A stretch of 64,000 nucleotides of DNA from VRUE01 sp963697805 (GCA_963697805.1 CAVOPB010000003.1:62001-126000); one strand, 5' to 3'. Positions 44,121 through 53,231 are shown, counted from the stretch's first letter. The notes: generated from the sequence alone by a model not told the origin. Numbers and translations: made by a program.

Positions 44121-44981
44121 CTACGGGACGGCGGTGGCCTCGGTCTCGACGCCGCCCCCCTCGATCTTGCCGCCGCCGCGGACGGCGACCGCCCCGCCTT
44201 CCTCGGACGTCAGGCGGTGGGCGATGTAGACGGGGATGATCGAGATCAGAACGACAATTACGGCGACCGCGTTGACGACCGGTCGTTCCTGGGCCCGGAA
44301 AAGGTTCGTGAAGATCCAGTACGGAAGCGTTTCTTCGCCGGCTCCGATCGTGAACGTGGTGACGATGATCTCGTCGAAGGAGAGGCCGAAGGCGAGCAGG
44401 CCGCCGGCGCCGAGCGCCGAGCGCATGTTGGGCAGGGTGACGTGGCGGAACGTCTGCCAGGGGTCGGCCCCGAGGTCGGCCGACGCCTCCTCGAAGGAGG
44501 CCGACATCCGCCGCAGCCGGGCGATCACGTTGTTGTAGACGACGACGATGCAGAAGGTCGCGTGGGCGACGATCACGGTGAACAGGGAGAGGTCGATCCC
44601 GAATACCTGGGTGAAGGTGTTGTTCAGCGCCACCCCGGTCACGATTCCCGGTAGCGCGATCGGGAGGATCACCAGGAAGGAGATCGTCTCGCGTCCGAAG
44701 AAGCGGAAGCGGGCGACCGCCAGCGAGGCCAGGGTTCCGAGCACCAGCGCAATCGTCGTCGCCGCCAGGCCCGCTTTGATCGAGGTCCAGAACGCCTCGG
44801 GAGCCGAGCTTTCGAATGCCTTCGGGAACCATTCGAGTGTCAGACCCGGCGGCGGCCATTCGAGGATTTTGCTGGCATTGAAGGCGTAGATCGCGAGGAT
44901 GATCAGCGGGATGTAGATGAACGCCAGCGCGATCGCGACGGCGAGGCGGAGGAGGTTGGTGGAGCGTCGAGAGAGTCTCAT
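44121..44981 (-). CDS. potC: Polyamine-type ABC transporter permease (PotC-like)
   Basis: 286 residues with six hydrophobic segments. The EAA loop that docks on the ATPase is visible as EEASADLGADPWQTFRHVTL, followed by PNMRSALGAGGLLAFGLSFDE typical of PotC. Position as last gene of an ATPase-binding protein-PotB-PotC unit supports spermidine/putrescine or related cation uptake. The C-terminus is extended with Gly/Val (VRGGGKIEGGGVETE). It starts 6 bp downstream of the PotB-like gene. The large palindromes and repeat B follow its stop. Confidence 0.9.
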   Translation of the reverse strand: MRLSRRSTNLLRLAVAIALAFIYIPLIILAIYAFNASKILEWPPPGLTLEWFPKAFESSAPEAFWTSIKAGLAATTIALVLGTLASLAVARFRFFGRETISFLVILPIALPGIVTGVALNNTFTQVFGIDLSLFTVIVAHATFCIVVVYNNVIARLRRMSASFEEASADLGADPWQTFRHVTLPNMRSALGAGGLLAFGLSFDEIIVTTFTIGAGEETLPYWIFTNLFRAQERPVVNAVAVIVVLISIIPVYIAHRLTSEEGGAVAVRGGGKIEGGGVETEATAVP

Positions 44982-44987
44982 GGCCGC

Positions 44988-45878
44988 CTATATGTGCTCG
45001 AACGCGCCCAGTTTCCGCGCGACCAGCAGGTAGCCGATCATCACCACGATCGGGACCAGCGCCAGCGCCGAGGCGAGCGGCAGGTTGTTGGAGATGTTGT
45101 TGAAGACGACGTTGCCGATGAACTGGTTGTTGGAGACCAGCCGCGGCGTGATGTAGTCGCCGAGGGTCAGCGCAAAGGTGAAGATCGACCCGGCGACGAC
45201 GGCCGGGAAGGTGAGCGGCAGGATCACCCGCCTGAAGGTCGTGAACGGCTTCGCGCCGAGGTCCTCGGAGGCACTGATCAGGGTGTTGGGGATCCGCTCG
45301 AGCCCGGCGAAGATCGGCAGCACCATGTAGGGCAGCCAGAGGTAGCTCATCACCAGCCACACCGCGGTGTTGCCATAGCCCGGCCCGGATAGGCCGAGCG
45401 GCTCAAGGGCCCAGTTGATGAAGCCGCCAGCCGAGAGCATCGTCCGCCATGACAGGACCTTGACCAGGTAGCCGGCCCAGAGCGGGATCAGGATTGCGAC
45501 CACCAGCCCCGCCCTGGCCCTGCGGCTGGCCACCTTTGCCATGAAGAAGGCGATCGGGAAGGCCAGGATCGCATCGGTGATCGTCACCAGCGCCGCGATC
45601 AGGACCGTGCGGCCGACGACCGTCCGGTAGACCGGTTCGTTCCAGAGGATTTCGAAGTTTTCGAAGCTGAGGCTCTTCTCGAGCTCACCGCTGACCGGGT
45701 TGACCGACCAGAAGGCCGCGATCAGGAGGAGGGCGAGCGAGCCCAGGTAGCCGATGACCAGCCAGCCGACCGGGCCGGCCAGCAGGGTCCCCACCTGTAG
45801 GCGAGGACGGCCGTGGAAGAGGCCGGCGAGCCTGCGGCCCACCGACCTCCTCTGCTCGGCCCCCTCAGTTGCTGCCAT
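44988..45878 (-). CDS. potB: Polyamine-type ABC transporter permease (PotB-like)
   Basis: 296 residues, six predicted helices. The EAA motif region is ISASEDLGAKPFTTFRRVILP. PotB landmarks: FENFEILWNEPVYRTVVGRT, AFPIAFFMAKVASRRAR and ILPLWAGYLVKVLSWRTML-type segment (IPLWAGYLVKVLSWRTMLSA). It forms the membrane channel with the PotC-like subunit. The gene starts 17 bp downstream of the binding-protein gene, so the order is ATPase, binding protein, PotB, PotC. Confidence 0.9.
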   Translation of the reverse strand: MAATEGAEQRRSVGRRLAGLFHGRPRLQVGTLLAGPVGWLVIGYLGSLALLLIAAFWSVNPVSGELEKSLSFENFEILWNEPVYRTVVGRTVLIAALVTITDAILAFPIAFFMAKVASRRARAGLVVAILIPLWAGYLVKVLSWRTMLSAGGFINWALEPLGLSGPGYGNTAVWLVMSYLWLPYMVLPIFAGLERIPNTLISASEDLGAKPFTTFRRVILPLTFPAVVAGSIFTFALTLGDYITPRLVSNNQFIGNVVFNNISNNLPLASALALVPIVVMIGYLLVARKLGAFEHI

Positions 45879-45895
45879 GCGTCACTGCTTCTGGA

Positions 45896-47092
45896 TCAAC
45901 CTTTGATCGAGGTCCAGGCCTGGACCCAGTCGTTGTAGTCCTTGCAATCTTCGGACCCGTTTCCGCAGTCTGCGAGCGGCGTCTTCCAGTAGTAGACGCG
46001 TTTCCAGAACGCCGGGTCTTCCGCGTGGTATTCCGCGCAGAAGTTCGGGTTCTTGGTCACTTCGCAGGCCTTTTCCTGCGCCGGCGCCTCACCGAAGAAT
46101 TCAGACACTTCGGCGTTCGCTTTCGGTTCGATGATCCAGTTCATCCACATGTACATGCAGTTGGGATGCTGGGCTTCGGAGCTGATCATCCAGGTGTCCG
46201 ACCAGCCCGTCGCTCCCTCTTCCGGCAGGAAGCCCTGGCTCGCCGGGCTGGCTGAGACGGGCTTGCTTTCTGCTTTGAGCGCGAAGTACTGGTACTGCCA
46301 GGTGGTGCCTACCTCGATGTCGCCGTTTGCGAAGGCCGAGATCTGCTTTTCGGCTTCCGACCAGTATTCGCCGACGTTCGAGCGCTGTTCCTTCATCAGG
46401 TCGACAGCGGCTTCGAACTGCTCTTCGTTCAGCTCGTAGGGGTCTTCGATCCCCAGGTCCGGCTCGTGCATTTTCAGATACAGCGCCGCTTCGGCGATCG
46501 ACATCGGATCGTCGTACTGGCTGATCTTGCCCTTGTACTTGGCCGCTTCTTTGGGATCGAGGGTGACGCTCCACGACTTCGGCGCCGGCTTCACTTCATT
46601 GCTGTTCCACATCAGCAGATTGGCGCCGCGAGCGTGCGGGATCCCGTACGGCTGGCCGTCGAACGTGTTGTACGGCTGGTCCTTTAGGTCCGCGAAGACC
46701 GTCTTGTAGTTGGGGACGAGGTCGACGTTGACCGGAGCCACGTCGCCGCCTTCGAACAGCCGCGCGGTGGCGTTCCCGGACGCGGAGACACCGTCGTATT
46801 CGCCGGTGCGCATCAGGTTGACCATTTCGTCGGAGGTGCCGGCGACCTTGTCGTTGACCTTGCAGCCGGTCTTCTGTTCGAACGGCTTCGACCATTCTTC
46901 TTCGACGTAGCCGGCCCAGGAGATCAGGTCGACCTCTCCCTCGCCCTTGCCGAGCTTCTGCAGTCCTTCTTCGCCGCCGCCCGAGCTGGTGCTGTCGCTC
47001 GATCCGCAGCCGGCGACCAGCAGCATGAATGCCAGCAGGCCGGCGATGATCGCCCAGGCGGTCCGGTGCGGGCTTGCGTTCCTAGTCCTCAC
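45896..47092 (-). CDS. potD: Polyamine-type ABC substrate-binding lipoprotein (PotD-like)
   Basis: 398 residues from a GTG start that overlaps the end of the ATPase gene by 11 bp. Lipoprotein signal with lipobox LLVAGC, then a Ser/Gly linker. Mature domain of the PotD/PotF class: LISWAGYVEEEWSKPFEQKT, GTSDEMVNLMRTGEYDGVSA, YGIPHARGANLLMWNSNEV. The Trp/Asp/Glu pattern (ISQYDDPMSIAEA, GTTWQYQYFALKAE) suits binding of a cationic ligand. Six Cys in the mature part, four of them near the C-terminus, suggest disulfides outside the cell. Confidence 0.9.
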   Translation of the reverse strand: MRTRNASPHRTAWAIIAGLLAFMLLVAGCGSSDSTSSGGGEEGLQKLGKGEGEVDLISWAGYVEEEWSKPFEQKTGCKVNDKVAGTSDEMVNLMRTGEYDGVSASGNATARLFEGGDVAPVNVDLVPNYKTVFADLKDQPYNTFDGQPYGIPHARGANLLMWNSNEVKPAPKSWSVTLDPKEAAKYKGKISQYDDPMSIAEAALYLKMHEPDLGIEDPYELNEEQFEAAVDLMKEQRSNVGEYWSEAEKQISAFANGDIEVGTTWQYQYFALKAESKPVSASPASQGFLPEEGATGWSDTWMISSEAQHPNCMYMWMNWIIEPKANAEVSEFFGEAPAQEKACEVTKNPNFCAEYHAEDPAFWKRVYYWKTPLADCGNGSEDCKDYNDWVQAWTSIKG

Positions 47093-48125
47093 TTGAGTCC
47101 TCCTCCTTGGTTGCTTTCCCCCGTACGGCGACCGCGTGCTCTGGACGCCATCCGACCTGTACCTCGTCCCCCTGCGCGGCGGTCGCGCTCTCCGACGCCC
47201 CCTCGACGTTCTGTCTCACAAGTTGAAGCTCTCCGCCGGCATCGAGCGCGACGGTGTAACGGGTGACCATCCCGGCATAGGCGATCTCGCCGACCCTGCC
47301 CCGCTCGGTCTGCAGGCCGTCCGCCGCGGCGCCCGGCTCGAGGATCTGGATCTTCTCCGGGCGGATCGTGAAGCGCTTTCCATCGCGCTCGAGGATGTTG
47401 GAGACGCCGACGAAGCCGGCGACAAATTCGGTCGCCGGCTGCTCGTAGAGCTCGAACGGGGGGCTCACCTGCTCGATCCTGCCCTCGTTGAATACGGCGA
47501 TCCGGTCGCTCATCGTCAGCGCCTCGTCCTGGTCGTGGGTGACGTAGACGAAGGTGATGCCGACGTCGCCCTGGATCGACTTCAGCTCGACCTGCATCTG
47601 CTCGCGCAACTTCAGGTCGAGGGCACCGAGCGGCTCATCGAGCAGCAGAACCTGGGGGCGGTTGACGATCGCCCGCGCGAGGGCGACCCGCTGCCGCTGC
47701 CCGCCGGACAGCTCGCTCGGCTTGCGCCCGCCGTATTCCGGCAACCTGACCATCTCCAACGCCTCTTCACGGCGCTGCCCGCGATCGGCCTTGGCGACGC
47801 CGCCGACGCGGAGCCCGTACTCGACGTTTTCGCCGACGGTCATGTGCGGAAACAGCGCGTAGTCCTGGAAGACCGTGTTGACTGCCCGGTCGTACGGGGG
47901 GATGCCGCTGACGTCGCGCCCGGCAAGTTCGATCGTGCCGCCGGTCGGGTCCTCGAAGCCCGCGATCATCCGCAGCGTCGTCGTCTTGCCGGACCCCGAC
48001 GGGCCGAGCATCGTGAAGAACTCCCCGCGCTGGATCTCGAGGTCGATGCCCTCGACTGCCCGGACCTCGCCGTAACGCTTGCTGAGGTCGGCCAGGCGGA
48101 TGTCAGGTGGAGCAGCTACACGCAG
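47082..48125 (-). CDS. potA: Polyamine-type ABC transporter ATP-binding protein (PotA-like), start unclear
   Basis: ATPase of the Pot-type importer: Walker A GPSGSGKTT, Q-loop FQDYALFPHMTVGENVEYGL, signature LSGGQRQRVALARAI, Walker B VLLLDEPLGALD, H-loop YVTHDQDEAL, and a C-terminal OB-like TOBE domain. The first ATG (48011) would start at Walker A and remove the first strand. Homology continues upstream (APPDIRLADLSKRYGEVRAV) to a stop at 48129 with no ATG, GTG or TTG between. A CTG at 48125 or the GTA at 48119 (where a GTG would be expected) are the candidates; I use CTG. The NlpC-type gene upstream ends with its own hairpin. Confidence 0.82.
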   Translation of the reverse strand: MRVAAPPDIRLADLSKRYGEVRAVEGIDLEIQRGEFFTMLGPSGSGKTTTLRMIAGFEDPTGGTIELAGRDVSGIPPYDRAVNTVFQDYALFPHMTVGENVEYGLRVGGVAKADRGQRREEALEMVRLPEYGGRKPSELSGGQRQRVALARAIVNRPQVLLLDEPLGALDLKLREQMQVELKSIQGDVGITFVYVTHDQDEALTMSDRIAVFNEGRIEQVSPPFELYEQPATEFVAGFVGVSNILERDGKRFTIRPEKIQILEPGAAADGLQTERGRVGEIAYAGMVTRYTVALDAGGELQLVRQNVEGASESATAAQGDEVQVGWRPEHAVAVRGKATKEEDSSED

Positions 48126-48162
48126 AAGTTATCCGAGCAGTTCTGGAAAGCAAGGACAAACT

Positions 48163-48186
48163 CACCCCGACCAGTTGGCCGGGGTG
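48163..48186 (-). terminator. Hairpin terminator after the NlpC/P60-like gene
   Basis: Read on the minus strand: CACCCCGGCC-AACT-GGTCGGGGTG, a 10-bp stem with one G-U pair and a 4-nt loop, followed by AGTTTGTCC. It lies 23 bp after the NlpC/P60-like stop and separates it from the transporter operon, whose promoter may start just beyond (TTGTCC at 48159-48154 as a possible -35). Confidence 0.65.
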
Positions 48187-48208
48187 GAGCACGTCCGGGC
48201 CTCGCTGC

Positions 48209-48766
48209 TCAGTAGCCGGCCGGGTGGCGGGCGACGAAGCCTGCGTTGGTGCGCAGTTCTTCCTGCCAACTCGGCCCAGTGGTGCCGTCGGTGTTACCCG
48301 ATGTGTCCCACCGGTAGCCGGCGATCACAGCGTAGGCGTGACCGGGATTGGCGTAGATGGTGATCCAACGCCCTTCGCCGCGCAGGCCCCAGGCCATCAT
48401 CGGGCCCGAGGGCATCGGGCTTTCGAGGAACCCACCGCCGCGCAGCGCGAAGCTGACCGAGCCGGAGCAGTCGTAGCCCCTGTCCCAGAAGCTGGCGTGG
48501 CCGCCGCCGTAGATGTAGGGCTTGTTGCGGATCCGGTTCGCGTATTCGATCGACTCCTTGACCCGCAGGGGAGCCGCTTTCGGCGGGATGAGCATCCCGT
48601 TGTCGAGCAGACGCGCTTTCGGCGTCGGGGTGCAGATGTCGATTTCAGCCGGTGTGACCCCGCCGCCTTCGCACGCCGCGGACGCGCCGCTGGGAGCAAT
48701 GGCGAGGGCGGCAAACGCCACCATACAGACCAACCCCGACCAGATCGTTCGATTGTTCGTAGGCAC
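48209..48766 (-). CDS. Secreted NlpC/P60-like cysteine peptidase
   Basis: 185 residues from a GTG start with GGAGA upstream. Signal peptide cleaved near ASA-A. The catalytic region matches an NlpC/P60 fold: YIYGGGHASFWDRGYDCSGS with the nucleophile Cys in DCSG, and His in NPGHAYAVIAGYRWD. The spacing between them is short. Such enzymes cut peptidoglycan stem peptides or act as amidases. A c-di-AMP riboswitch in its leader supports a role in cell-wall remodelling. Terminated by the hairpin at 48163-48186. Confidence 0.85.
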   Translation of the reverse strand: MPTNNRTIWSGLVCMVAFAALAIAPSGASAACEGGGVTPAEIDICTPTPKARLLDNGMLIPPKAAPLRVKESIEYANRIRNKPYIYGGGHASFWDRGYDCSGSVSFALRGGGFLESPMPSGPMMAWGLRGEGRWITIYANPGHAYAVIAGYRWDTSGNTDGTTGPSWQEELRTNAGFVARHPAGY

Positions 48767-48775
48767 TACCGATCT

Positions 48776-48925
48776 CCTTCGTCGGCCTACGGGGTTAGCT
48801 GTCGGGCTGGCGCGAAAGGAGCCTGCGCCCCCGCCCTGCTGGGCGGGTTAGCCCCGAAAACGTGGTTCCCCCGCTCCCGCGGCGCCTCCAATAGCGCACG
48901 GGACTCGGCGTCTCGGTTGTTCGGA
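48776..48925 (-). promoter_or_regulatory. ydaO/yuaA-type c-di-AMP riboswitch
   Basis: On the minus strand the leader of the NlpC/P60-like gene contains the conserved blocks of the ydaO class: GCGGGGGAACCACGTTTTCG, then GGGGCTAACCCG, and near the 3' end CCCGACAGCTAACCCCGTAG followed by GCCGACGAAGGAGA. The family consensus (GGGGAACC..., CCCGuCAGCUAACC) is matched closely. These elements usually switch off downstream genes when c-di-AMP is bound and commonly precede resuscitation and wall-hydrolase genes in Actinobacteria. TACACT at 48940-48935 is a possible -10. Boundaries are approximate. Confidence 0.85.
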
Positions 48926-49045
48926 ACGGGGGGCAGTGTAGACGATCCCCCCGCCGTATGCTCATAAAAAATAAACATTTTGTAGCCATTCGCACTTGCT
49001 CCCCCCATTCCTGTCGGCCGATCCGGTGCTAGCTTGCGCCTTGGG

Positions 49046-49849
49046 ATGGAACTTTCCGGTCGCACCGTTCTTCTCACCGGCGCCACCGGAGGCCTCGGTC
49101 GGGCGATCGCCGAGGCCCTTGCCGAGCATGGGGCGGTCCTTCTCCTCAGCGCTCGCGGCTCGGATGCGCTGGAGGCCCAGGCGGAGGCGCTGCCGGGTGA
49201 CGGGCACCGGGTCCTGCCCGCCGACCTGGCCGAGCCCGGGGCCGCGGAGGAGCTCGCCGCCACCGCGGGCCCTGTCGACGTGCTGGTCGCCAATGCCGGC
49301 CTCCCCGGCGCGGGGTGGCTGACCGACTTCACCTCTGAGCAGGTGACCCGGGCGGTGCGGGTAAACCTCGAGTCGCCGATGCTGATGGCGCGGGCGCTCT
49401 ACCCGGCGATGGTCGAGCGCGGCGCCGGCCATCTGGTCTTCATCGCGTCGCTGGCGGGCAAGGCGGCGAGCCCGCGGACGTCGATCTACAACGCGACCAA
49501 GTTCGGCCTCCGCGGTTTCGCCCTCGGATTGCGCTCCGATCTGTCGCCGATGGGAGTCGGGGTCTCGCTCGTCAGCCCCGGGTTCATCCGCGACGCGGGA
49601 ATGTTCGCCGACGCCGGGGCCAAGCCACCGCCGGGCCTGGGAACGGGAAGGCCCGAGCAGGTCGGCGCCGCGGTCGTGAAGGCGATCGAGCGCGACAAGC
49701 TCGAGGTCACCGTGGGGCCGCTCCAGCAGCGGGCGTTGGCGCACCTCGGGCTTGCCAGCCCCGGTCTCTCGGACCGCGCCCAGAGTGGTTCGACCGGCCA
49801 GCGGGCGGCGCAGGCGATCGCCGACGCTCACTCGGAGGAGAAGCGGTAG
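49046..49849 (+). CDS. SDR-family oxidoreductase
   Basis: 267 residues from the ATG at 49046 (a TTG 12 bp upstream is in frame). Classical SDR: VLLTGATGGLGRAIAEAL, VANAGLPG, catalytic Ser in VFIASLAGKAAS and Y-x3-K in YNATKFGLRGFAL. The Arg after strand 2 (LSARGSDAL) suggests NADP(H). The C-terminus carries GKxxP-like positions of SDRs acting on acyl or steroid-like substrates, but the substrate cannot be named. Divergent from the riboswitch-controlled gene; 29 bp before acnA. Confidence 0.88.
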   Translation: MELSGRTVLLTGATGGLGRAIAEALAEHGAVLLLSARGSDALEAQAEALPGDGHRVLPADLAEPGAAEELAATAGPVDVLVANAGLPGAGWLTDFTSEQVTRAVRVNLESPMLMARALYPAMVERGAGHLVFIASLAGKAASPRTSIYNATKFGLRGFALGLRSDLSPMGVGVSLVSPGFIRDAGMFADAGAKPPPGLGTGRPEQVGAAVVKAIERDKLEVTVGPLQQRALAHLGLASPGLSDRAQSGSTGQRAAQAIADAHSEEKR

Positions 49850-49877
49850 CTCGACTCCAGCCGTTGCCTAGGATGGA

Positions 49878-52691
49878 GTGGTGAGCAATCTCGACTCGTT
49901 CGGAGCGAAATCGACCCTCGACGTCGGGGGCCGGTCGTACGAGATCTACCGGCTCGATGCGCTGCAGGAGAAGTTCGATGTCGCCCGGCTGCCCTATTCG
50001 GTGAAGGTGCTGCTGGAGAACGTGCTGCGGCTCGAGGACGGGGTCGCGGCGACCGCCGGCACCGTCGAGGCGATCGCGAGCTGGGACGCCGCCGCCGAGC
50101 CCAGCGTCGAGATCCCGTTCCAGCCCGCGCGGGTCCTGATGCAGGACTTCACCGGTGTGCCGGCGGTCGTCGACCTCGCCGCGATGCGGGACGCGATGGC
50201 CGAGATCGGCGGCGATCCCGAGAAGATCAACCCGCTGGTCGACGTCGACCTCGTGATCGACCACTCGGTCCAGGTCGACGCCTTCGGCAACGAGCGCGCC
50301 TTCGCCCTCAACGCCGAGCGGGAGTTCGAGCGCAACCGCGAGCGGTACTCGTTCCTGAAGTGGGGGAGAGAGGCGTTCGACAACTTCACGGTGGTCCCGC
50401 CGGCGACCGGGATCTGCCACCAGGTCAACCTCGAGCACATCGCCCAGGTCGTCTACAGCGACGGGCGCGGCGCGACCCTGCAGGCCTACCCCGACACGCT
50501 GGTCGGTACCGACTCGCACACGACGATGGTAAACGGCCTCGGCGTCCTCGGTTGGGGAGTCGGAGGGATCGAGGCCGAGGCGGCGATGCTCGGGCAGCCG
50601 ATCTCGATGCTGCTGCCGCAGGTCATCGGCTTCCGCCTCAACGGCGAGCTGCCGGAGGGCGGTACCGCCACCGACCTGGTCCTGACCGTGACCGAGATGC
50701 TCCGCGAGCACGGGGTCGTCTCCAAGTTCGTCGAGTTCTTCGGGCCCGGGCTGGCGACCCTCGGCCTCGCCGACCGGGCGACGATCGGCAACATGTCGCC
50801 CGAGTTCGGCTCGACCTGCGCGATCTTCCCGGTCGACGCCGAAACGCTCCGCTACCTCGAGCTCACCGGCCGACCGACCGAGCTGATCGAGCTCGTCGAC
50901 GCCTACGCCCGCGAGCAGGGGATGTTCGCGGGCGCCGACTACGAAGACCCCGTCTTCTCCGCGACCCTCGAGCTCGACCTCGGTGACGTCGAACCGAGCA
51001 TCGCCGGCCCGAAACGACCGCAGGACCGGGTGCCGCTGGCTCAGGCCAAGGAGGCCTTCCTCGAGGCGATGGAGGAGTTCGATCCCGAGGCCGCCGAGCA
51101 GCTGAGCGACCTCGACGAGGCGGGGCAGGAGTCGTTTCCGGCCTCCGACCCTCCGGCCGAGGACCACGACCTCGAGGGCGACCGTCCGCGACCGGCGGTG
51201 ACCGGCGGGACGACGACGACGCTCTGGCGTTGCAGCGAGGACGCGATCGAGGTCACCCTCGAGGACGGGACCCTGGTCGAACTCGACCACGGCAGGGTCG
51301 TGATCGCCGCGATCACCAGCTGCACCAACACCTCCAACCCGTCGGTGATGGTCGGCGCCGGGCTGCTCGCCCGCAACGCCGTCGAACGCGGCCTTTCACG
51401 GCGGCCATGGGTGAAGACCTCGCTAGCGCCGGGCTCGACCGTGGTCACCGACTACCTCGAGAACGCGGGCCTGACCGAGTACCTCGACAAGCTCCAGTTC
51501 AATCTCGTCGGCTACGGGTGCACGACCTGCATCGGCAACTCCGGGCCGCTGCCGGCGGAGATCTCGGCCGCGGTCGAGGAGAAGGACCTGGTCGTCTGCT
51601 CGGTCCTCTCGGGCAATCGTAACTTCGAGGGTCGGATCAACCAGGACGTCAAGGCCAACTACCTGGCCAGCCCGCCGCTGGTCGTCGCCTACGCCCTCGC
51701 CGGCCGGATGGACATCGACCTCGGGAGCGAGCCGCTCGGTGAGGGCACCGACGGCGAGCCGGTCTACCTCGCCGACATCTGGCCGAGCGCGGAGGAGATC
51801 AAGGAGGTCGTCGGCAGCTCGATCGCATCCGAGATGTTCACCCGCAACTACGGCGAGGTGCTGGCCGGGGACGAGAACTGGAACGCGGTCGAGGTCCCGA
51901 AGGGAGACCGCTACACGTGGCCCGACTCGACCTACGTGCGCCGCCCCTCCTTCTTCGACGGCATGCCGGCGGAGGCGCCGGGCGTCGAGCCGATCGAGGA
52001 GGCGCGGGTGCTGGCGCTGCTCGGTGACTCGATCACCACGGACCACATCTCTCCGGCGGGCGCGATCAAGAAGGACAGCCCCGCCGGCCGCTGGCTGATC
52101 GAGGAAGGGGTCGAGCCCCGCGACTTCAACTCATACGGGTCCAGGCGGGGCAACCACGAGGTGATGATCCGCGGCACATTCGCCAACATCCGCCTCCGCA
52201 ACCTGCTGGTCGAGCGGTCGGGCGGCTACACCCGCCGCTTCCCCGACGGTGAGGCCGAGGTGGCGATCTTCGATGCGGCGATGGCATATGCCTCAGAAGG
52301 TGTGCCGCTGGTGGTACTCGCCGGCAAGGAGTACGGATCGGGCTCCTCACGGGACTGGGCGGCGAAGGGGACGCGGCTGCTCGGGGTGAGAGCCGTGATC
52401 GCCGAGAGCTTCGAGCGCATCCACCGCTCGAACCTGATCGGTATGGGTGTGCTGCCACTGCAGTTCCCGGACGGCGAGAGCGCCGAGAGCATCGGCCTCA
52501 GCGGCGAGGAGTTGATCGACGTCGGTGATCTCGAGGACGGCGAGGCGACCACCGTCAGGGTCGCAGCGCGGCGGGACAGCGAGGCGCCGATCGAGTTCGA
52601 CGCGACGGTTCGGCTCGACACCCCGAACGAGGTGACGTACTTCCGCAACGGCGGCATCCTGCAGACGGTGCTGAGAAACCTCAGGGACTGA
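49878..52691 (+). CDS. acnA: Aconitate hydratase
   Basis: 937 residues; GTG codons at 49878 and 49881 are alternative starts. AcnA/IRP-type aconitase of the TCA cycle, isomerising citrate and isocitrate. 4Fe-4S ligands: Cys in AITSCTNTSNPSVM (about 482) and two in GYGCTTCIGNSGPL (about 548 and 551). VGTDSHTTMVNGLGVLGWGV and the C-terminal swivel domain with GSGSSRDWAAKG are intact. An acidic insertion at about 410-440 (FDPEAAEQLSDLDEAGQ) is typical of actinobacterial AcnA. Four TCA-cycle genes occur in the window, but acnA stands alone here. Confidence 0.96.
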   Translation: MVSNLDSFGAKSTLDVGGRSYEIYRLDALQEKFDVARLPYSVKVLLENVLRLEDGVAATAGTVEAIASWDAAAEPSVEIPFQPARVLMQDFTGVPAVVDLAAMRDAMAEIGGDPEKINPLVDVDLVIDHSVQVDAFGNERAFALNAEREFERNRERYSFLKWGREAFDNFTVVPPATGICHQVNLEHIAQVVYSDGRGATLQAYPDTLVGTDSHTTMVNGLGVLGWGVGGIEAEAAMLGQPISMLLPQVIGFRLNGELPEGGTATDLVLTVTEMLREHGVVSKFVEFFGPGLATLGLADRATIGNMSPEFGSTCAIFPVDAETLRYLELTGRPTELIELVDAYAREQGMFAGADYEDPVFSATLELDLGDVEPSIAGPKRPQDRVPLAQAKEAFLEAMEEFDPEAAEQLSDLDEAGQESFPASDPPAEDHDLEGDRPRPAVTGGTTTTLWRCSEDAIEVTLEDGTLVELDHGRVVIAAITSCTNTSNPSVMVGAGLLARNAVERGLSRRPWVKTSLAPGSTVVTDYLENAGLTEYLDKLQFNLVGYGCTTCIGNSGPLPAEISAAVEEKDLVVCSVLSGNRNFEGRINQDVKANYLASPPLVVAYALAGRMDIDLGSEPLGEGTDGEPVYLADIWPSAEEIKEVVGSSIASEMFTRNYGEVLAGDENWNAVEVPKGDRYTWPDSTYVRRPSFFDGMPAEAPGVEPIEEARVLALLGDSITTDHISPAGAIKKDSPAGRWLIEEGVEPRDFNSYGSRRGNHEVMIRGTFANIRLRNLLVERSGGYTRRFPDGEAEVAIFDAAMAYASEGVPLVVLAGKEYGSGSSRDWAAKGTRLLGVRAVIAESFERIHRSNLIGMGVLPLQFPDGESAESIGLSGEELIDVGDLEDGEATTVRVAARRDSEAPIEFDATVRLDTPNEVTYFRNGGILQTVLRNLRD

Positions 52692-52907
52692 TCAGCCGGG
52701 CCGTGTGGCGACCGGGCGGACAATAGGTACAGCAAGGGCCGCGGGAGGCAGGGGGGTCCGCGCGACCCTCACTGCACCTGAGCGTCGGTAGCCAGGGAGG
52801 GATGCCGACGCGGCCGTTCCCCCGGACGGGACTGCCCGGAAGAACAGTCATCTATTAGCTATAGCGCCTCAGGCGTCAGTGGTCAAGGAAAGATGGCGCG
52901 TCTACGG
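52692..52907. other. Convergent intergenic region with hairpins
   Basis: 216 bp between the ends of acnA and the DUF3817 gene, no ORF supported. It contains GCGTCGG (52782-52788) pairing with CCGACGC (52805-52811), and GGGTC/GACCC around 52755-52768. It probably ends transcription from both sides. I could not match it to a known RNA family. Confidence 0.5.
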
Positions 52908-53231
52908 TTAATTCGGGGCGTTCTGCGGAGCCTGGGCAACACCCCACCCCTTGCGCTCGATCAGCTCGATGCCGATCACGCTTCCAACCGGCCCGACCGG
53001 TGTAAGCGTGGCCGCAAGCAGTGTGTATGGAGCCTCCCGCCTCACCGCGGCGATCCAGATGACCACGCAGAGGGCGATAAAGCCGAGGCCATGTGCCCAC
53101 CCGAACACCATCGTCTCGGTTTCGAACCCCGGCACTACCCAGAACAGAATCAGGGCCGAGAAGATCGCCAGCTCGACCCAGCTGAACCGCTTGACCCAAC
53201 GGAAGAGGGGGCCAGGCACCGGCTTGCTCAT
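52908..53231 (-). CDS. DUF3817-family membrane protein
   Basis: 107 residues with three hydrophobic segments: WVELAIFSALILFWVVPG, GWAHGLGFIALCVVIWIAAV and TLLAATLTPVGPVGSVIGI. The opening FRWVKRFSWVELAIF and the GWAHGLGF segment are typical of DUF3817, small membrane proteins widespread in Actinobacteria and Firmicutes with no assigned role. The start codon overlaps the kgd stop in TGATG, so translation is coupled. Linked function is not known. Confidence 0.85.
   Translation of the reverse strand: MSKPVPGPLFRWVKRFSWVELAIFSALILFWVVPGFETETMVFGWAHGLGFIALCVVIWIAAVRREAPYTLLAATLTPVGPVGSVIGIELIERKGWGVAQAPQNAPN

Noticed and set aside
52692..52907. Possible known structured RNA (SRP, 6S, RNase P) after acnA
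   Set aside because: Hairpins are present, but none of the conserved blocks of these RNAs could be found; it fits a convergent terminator region.
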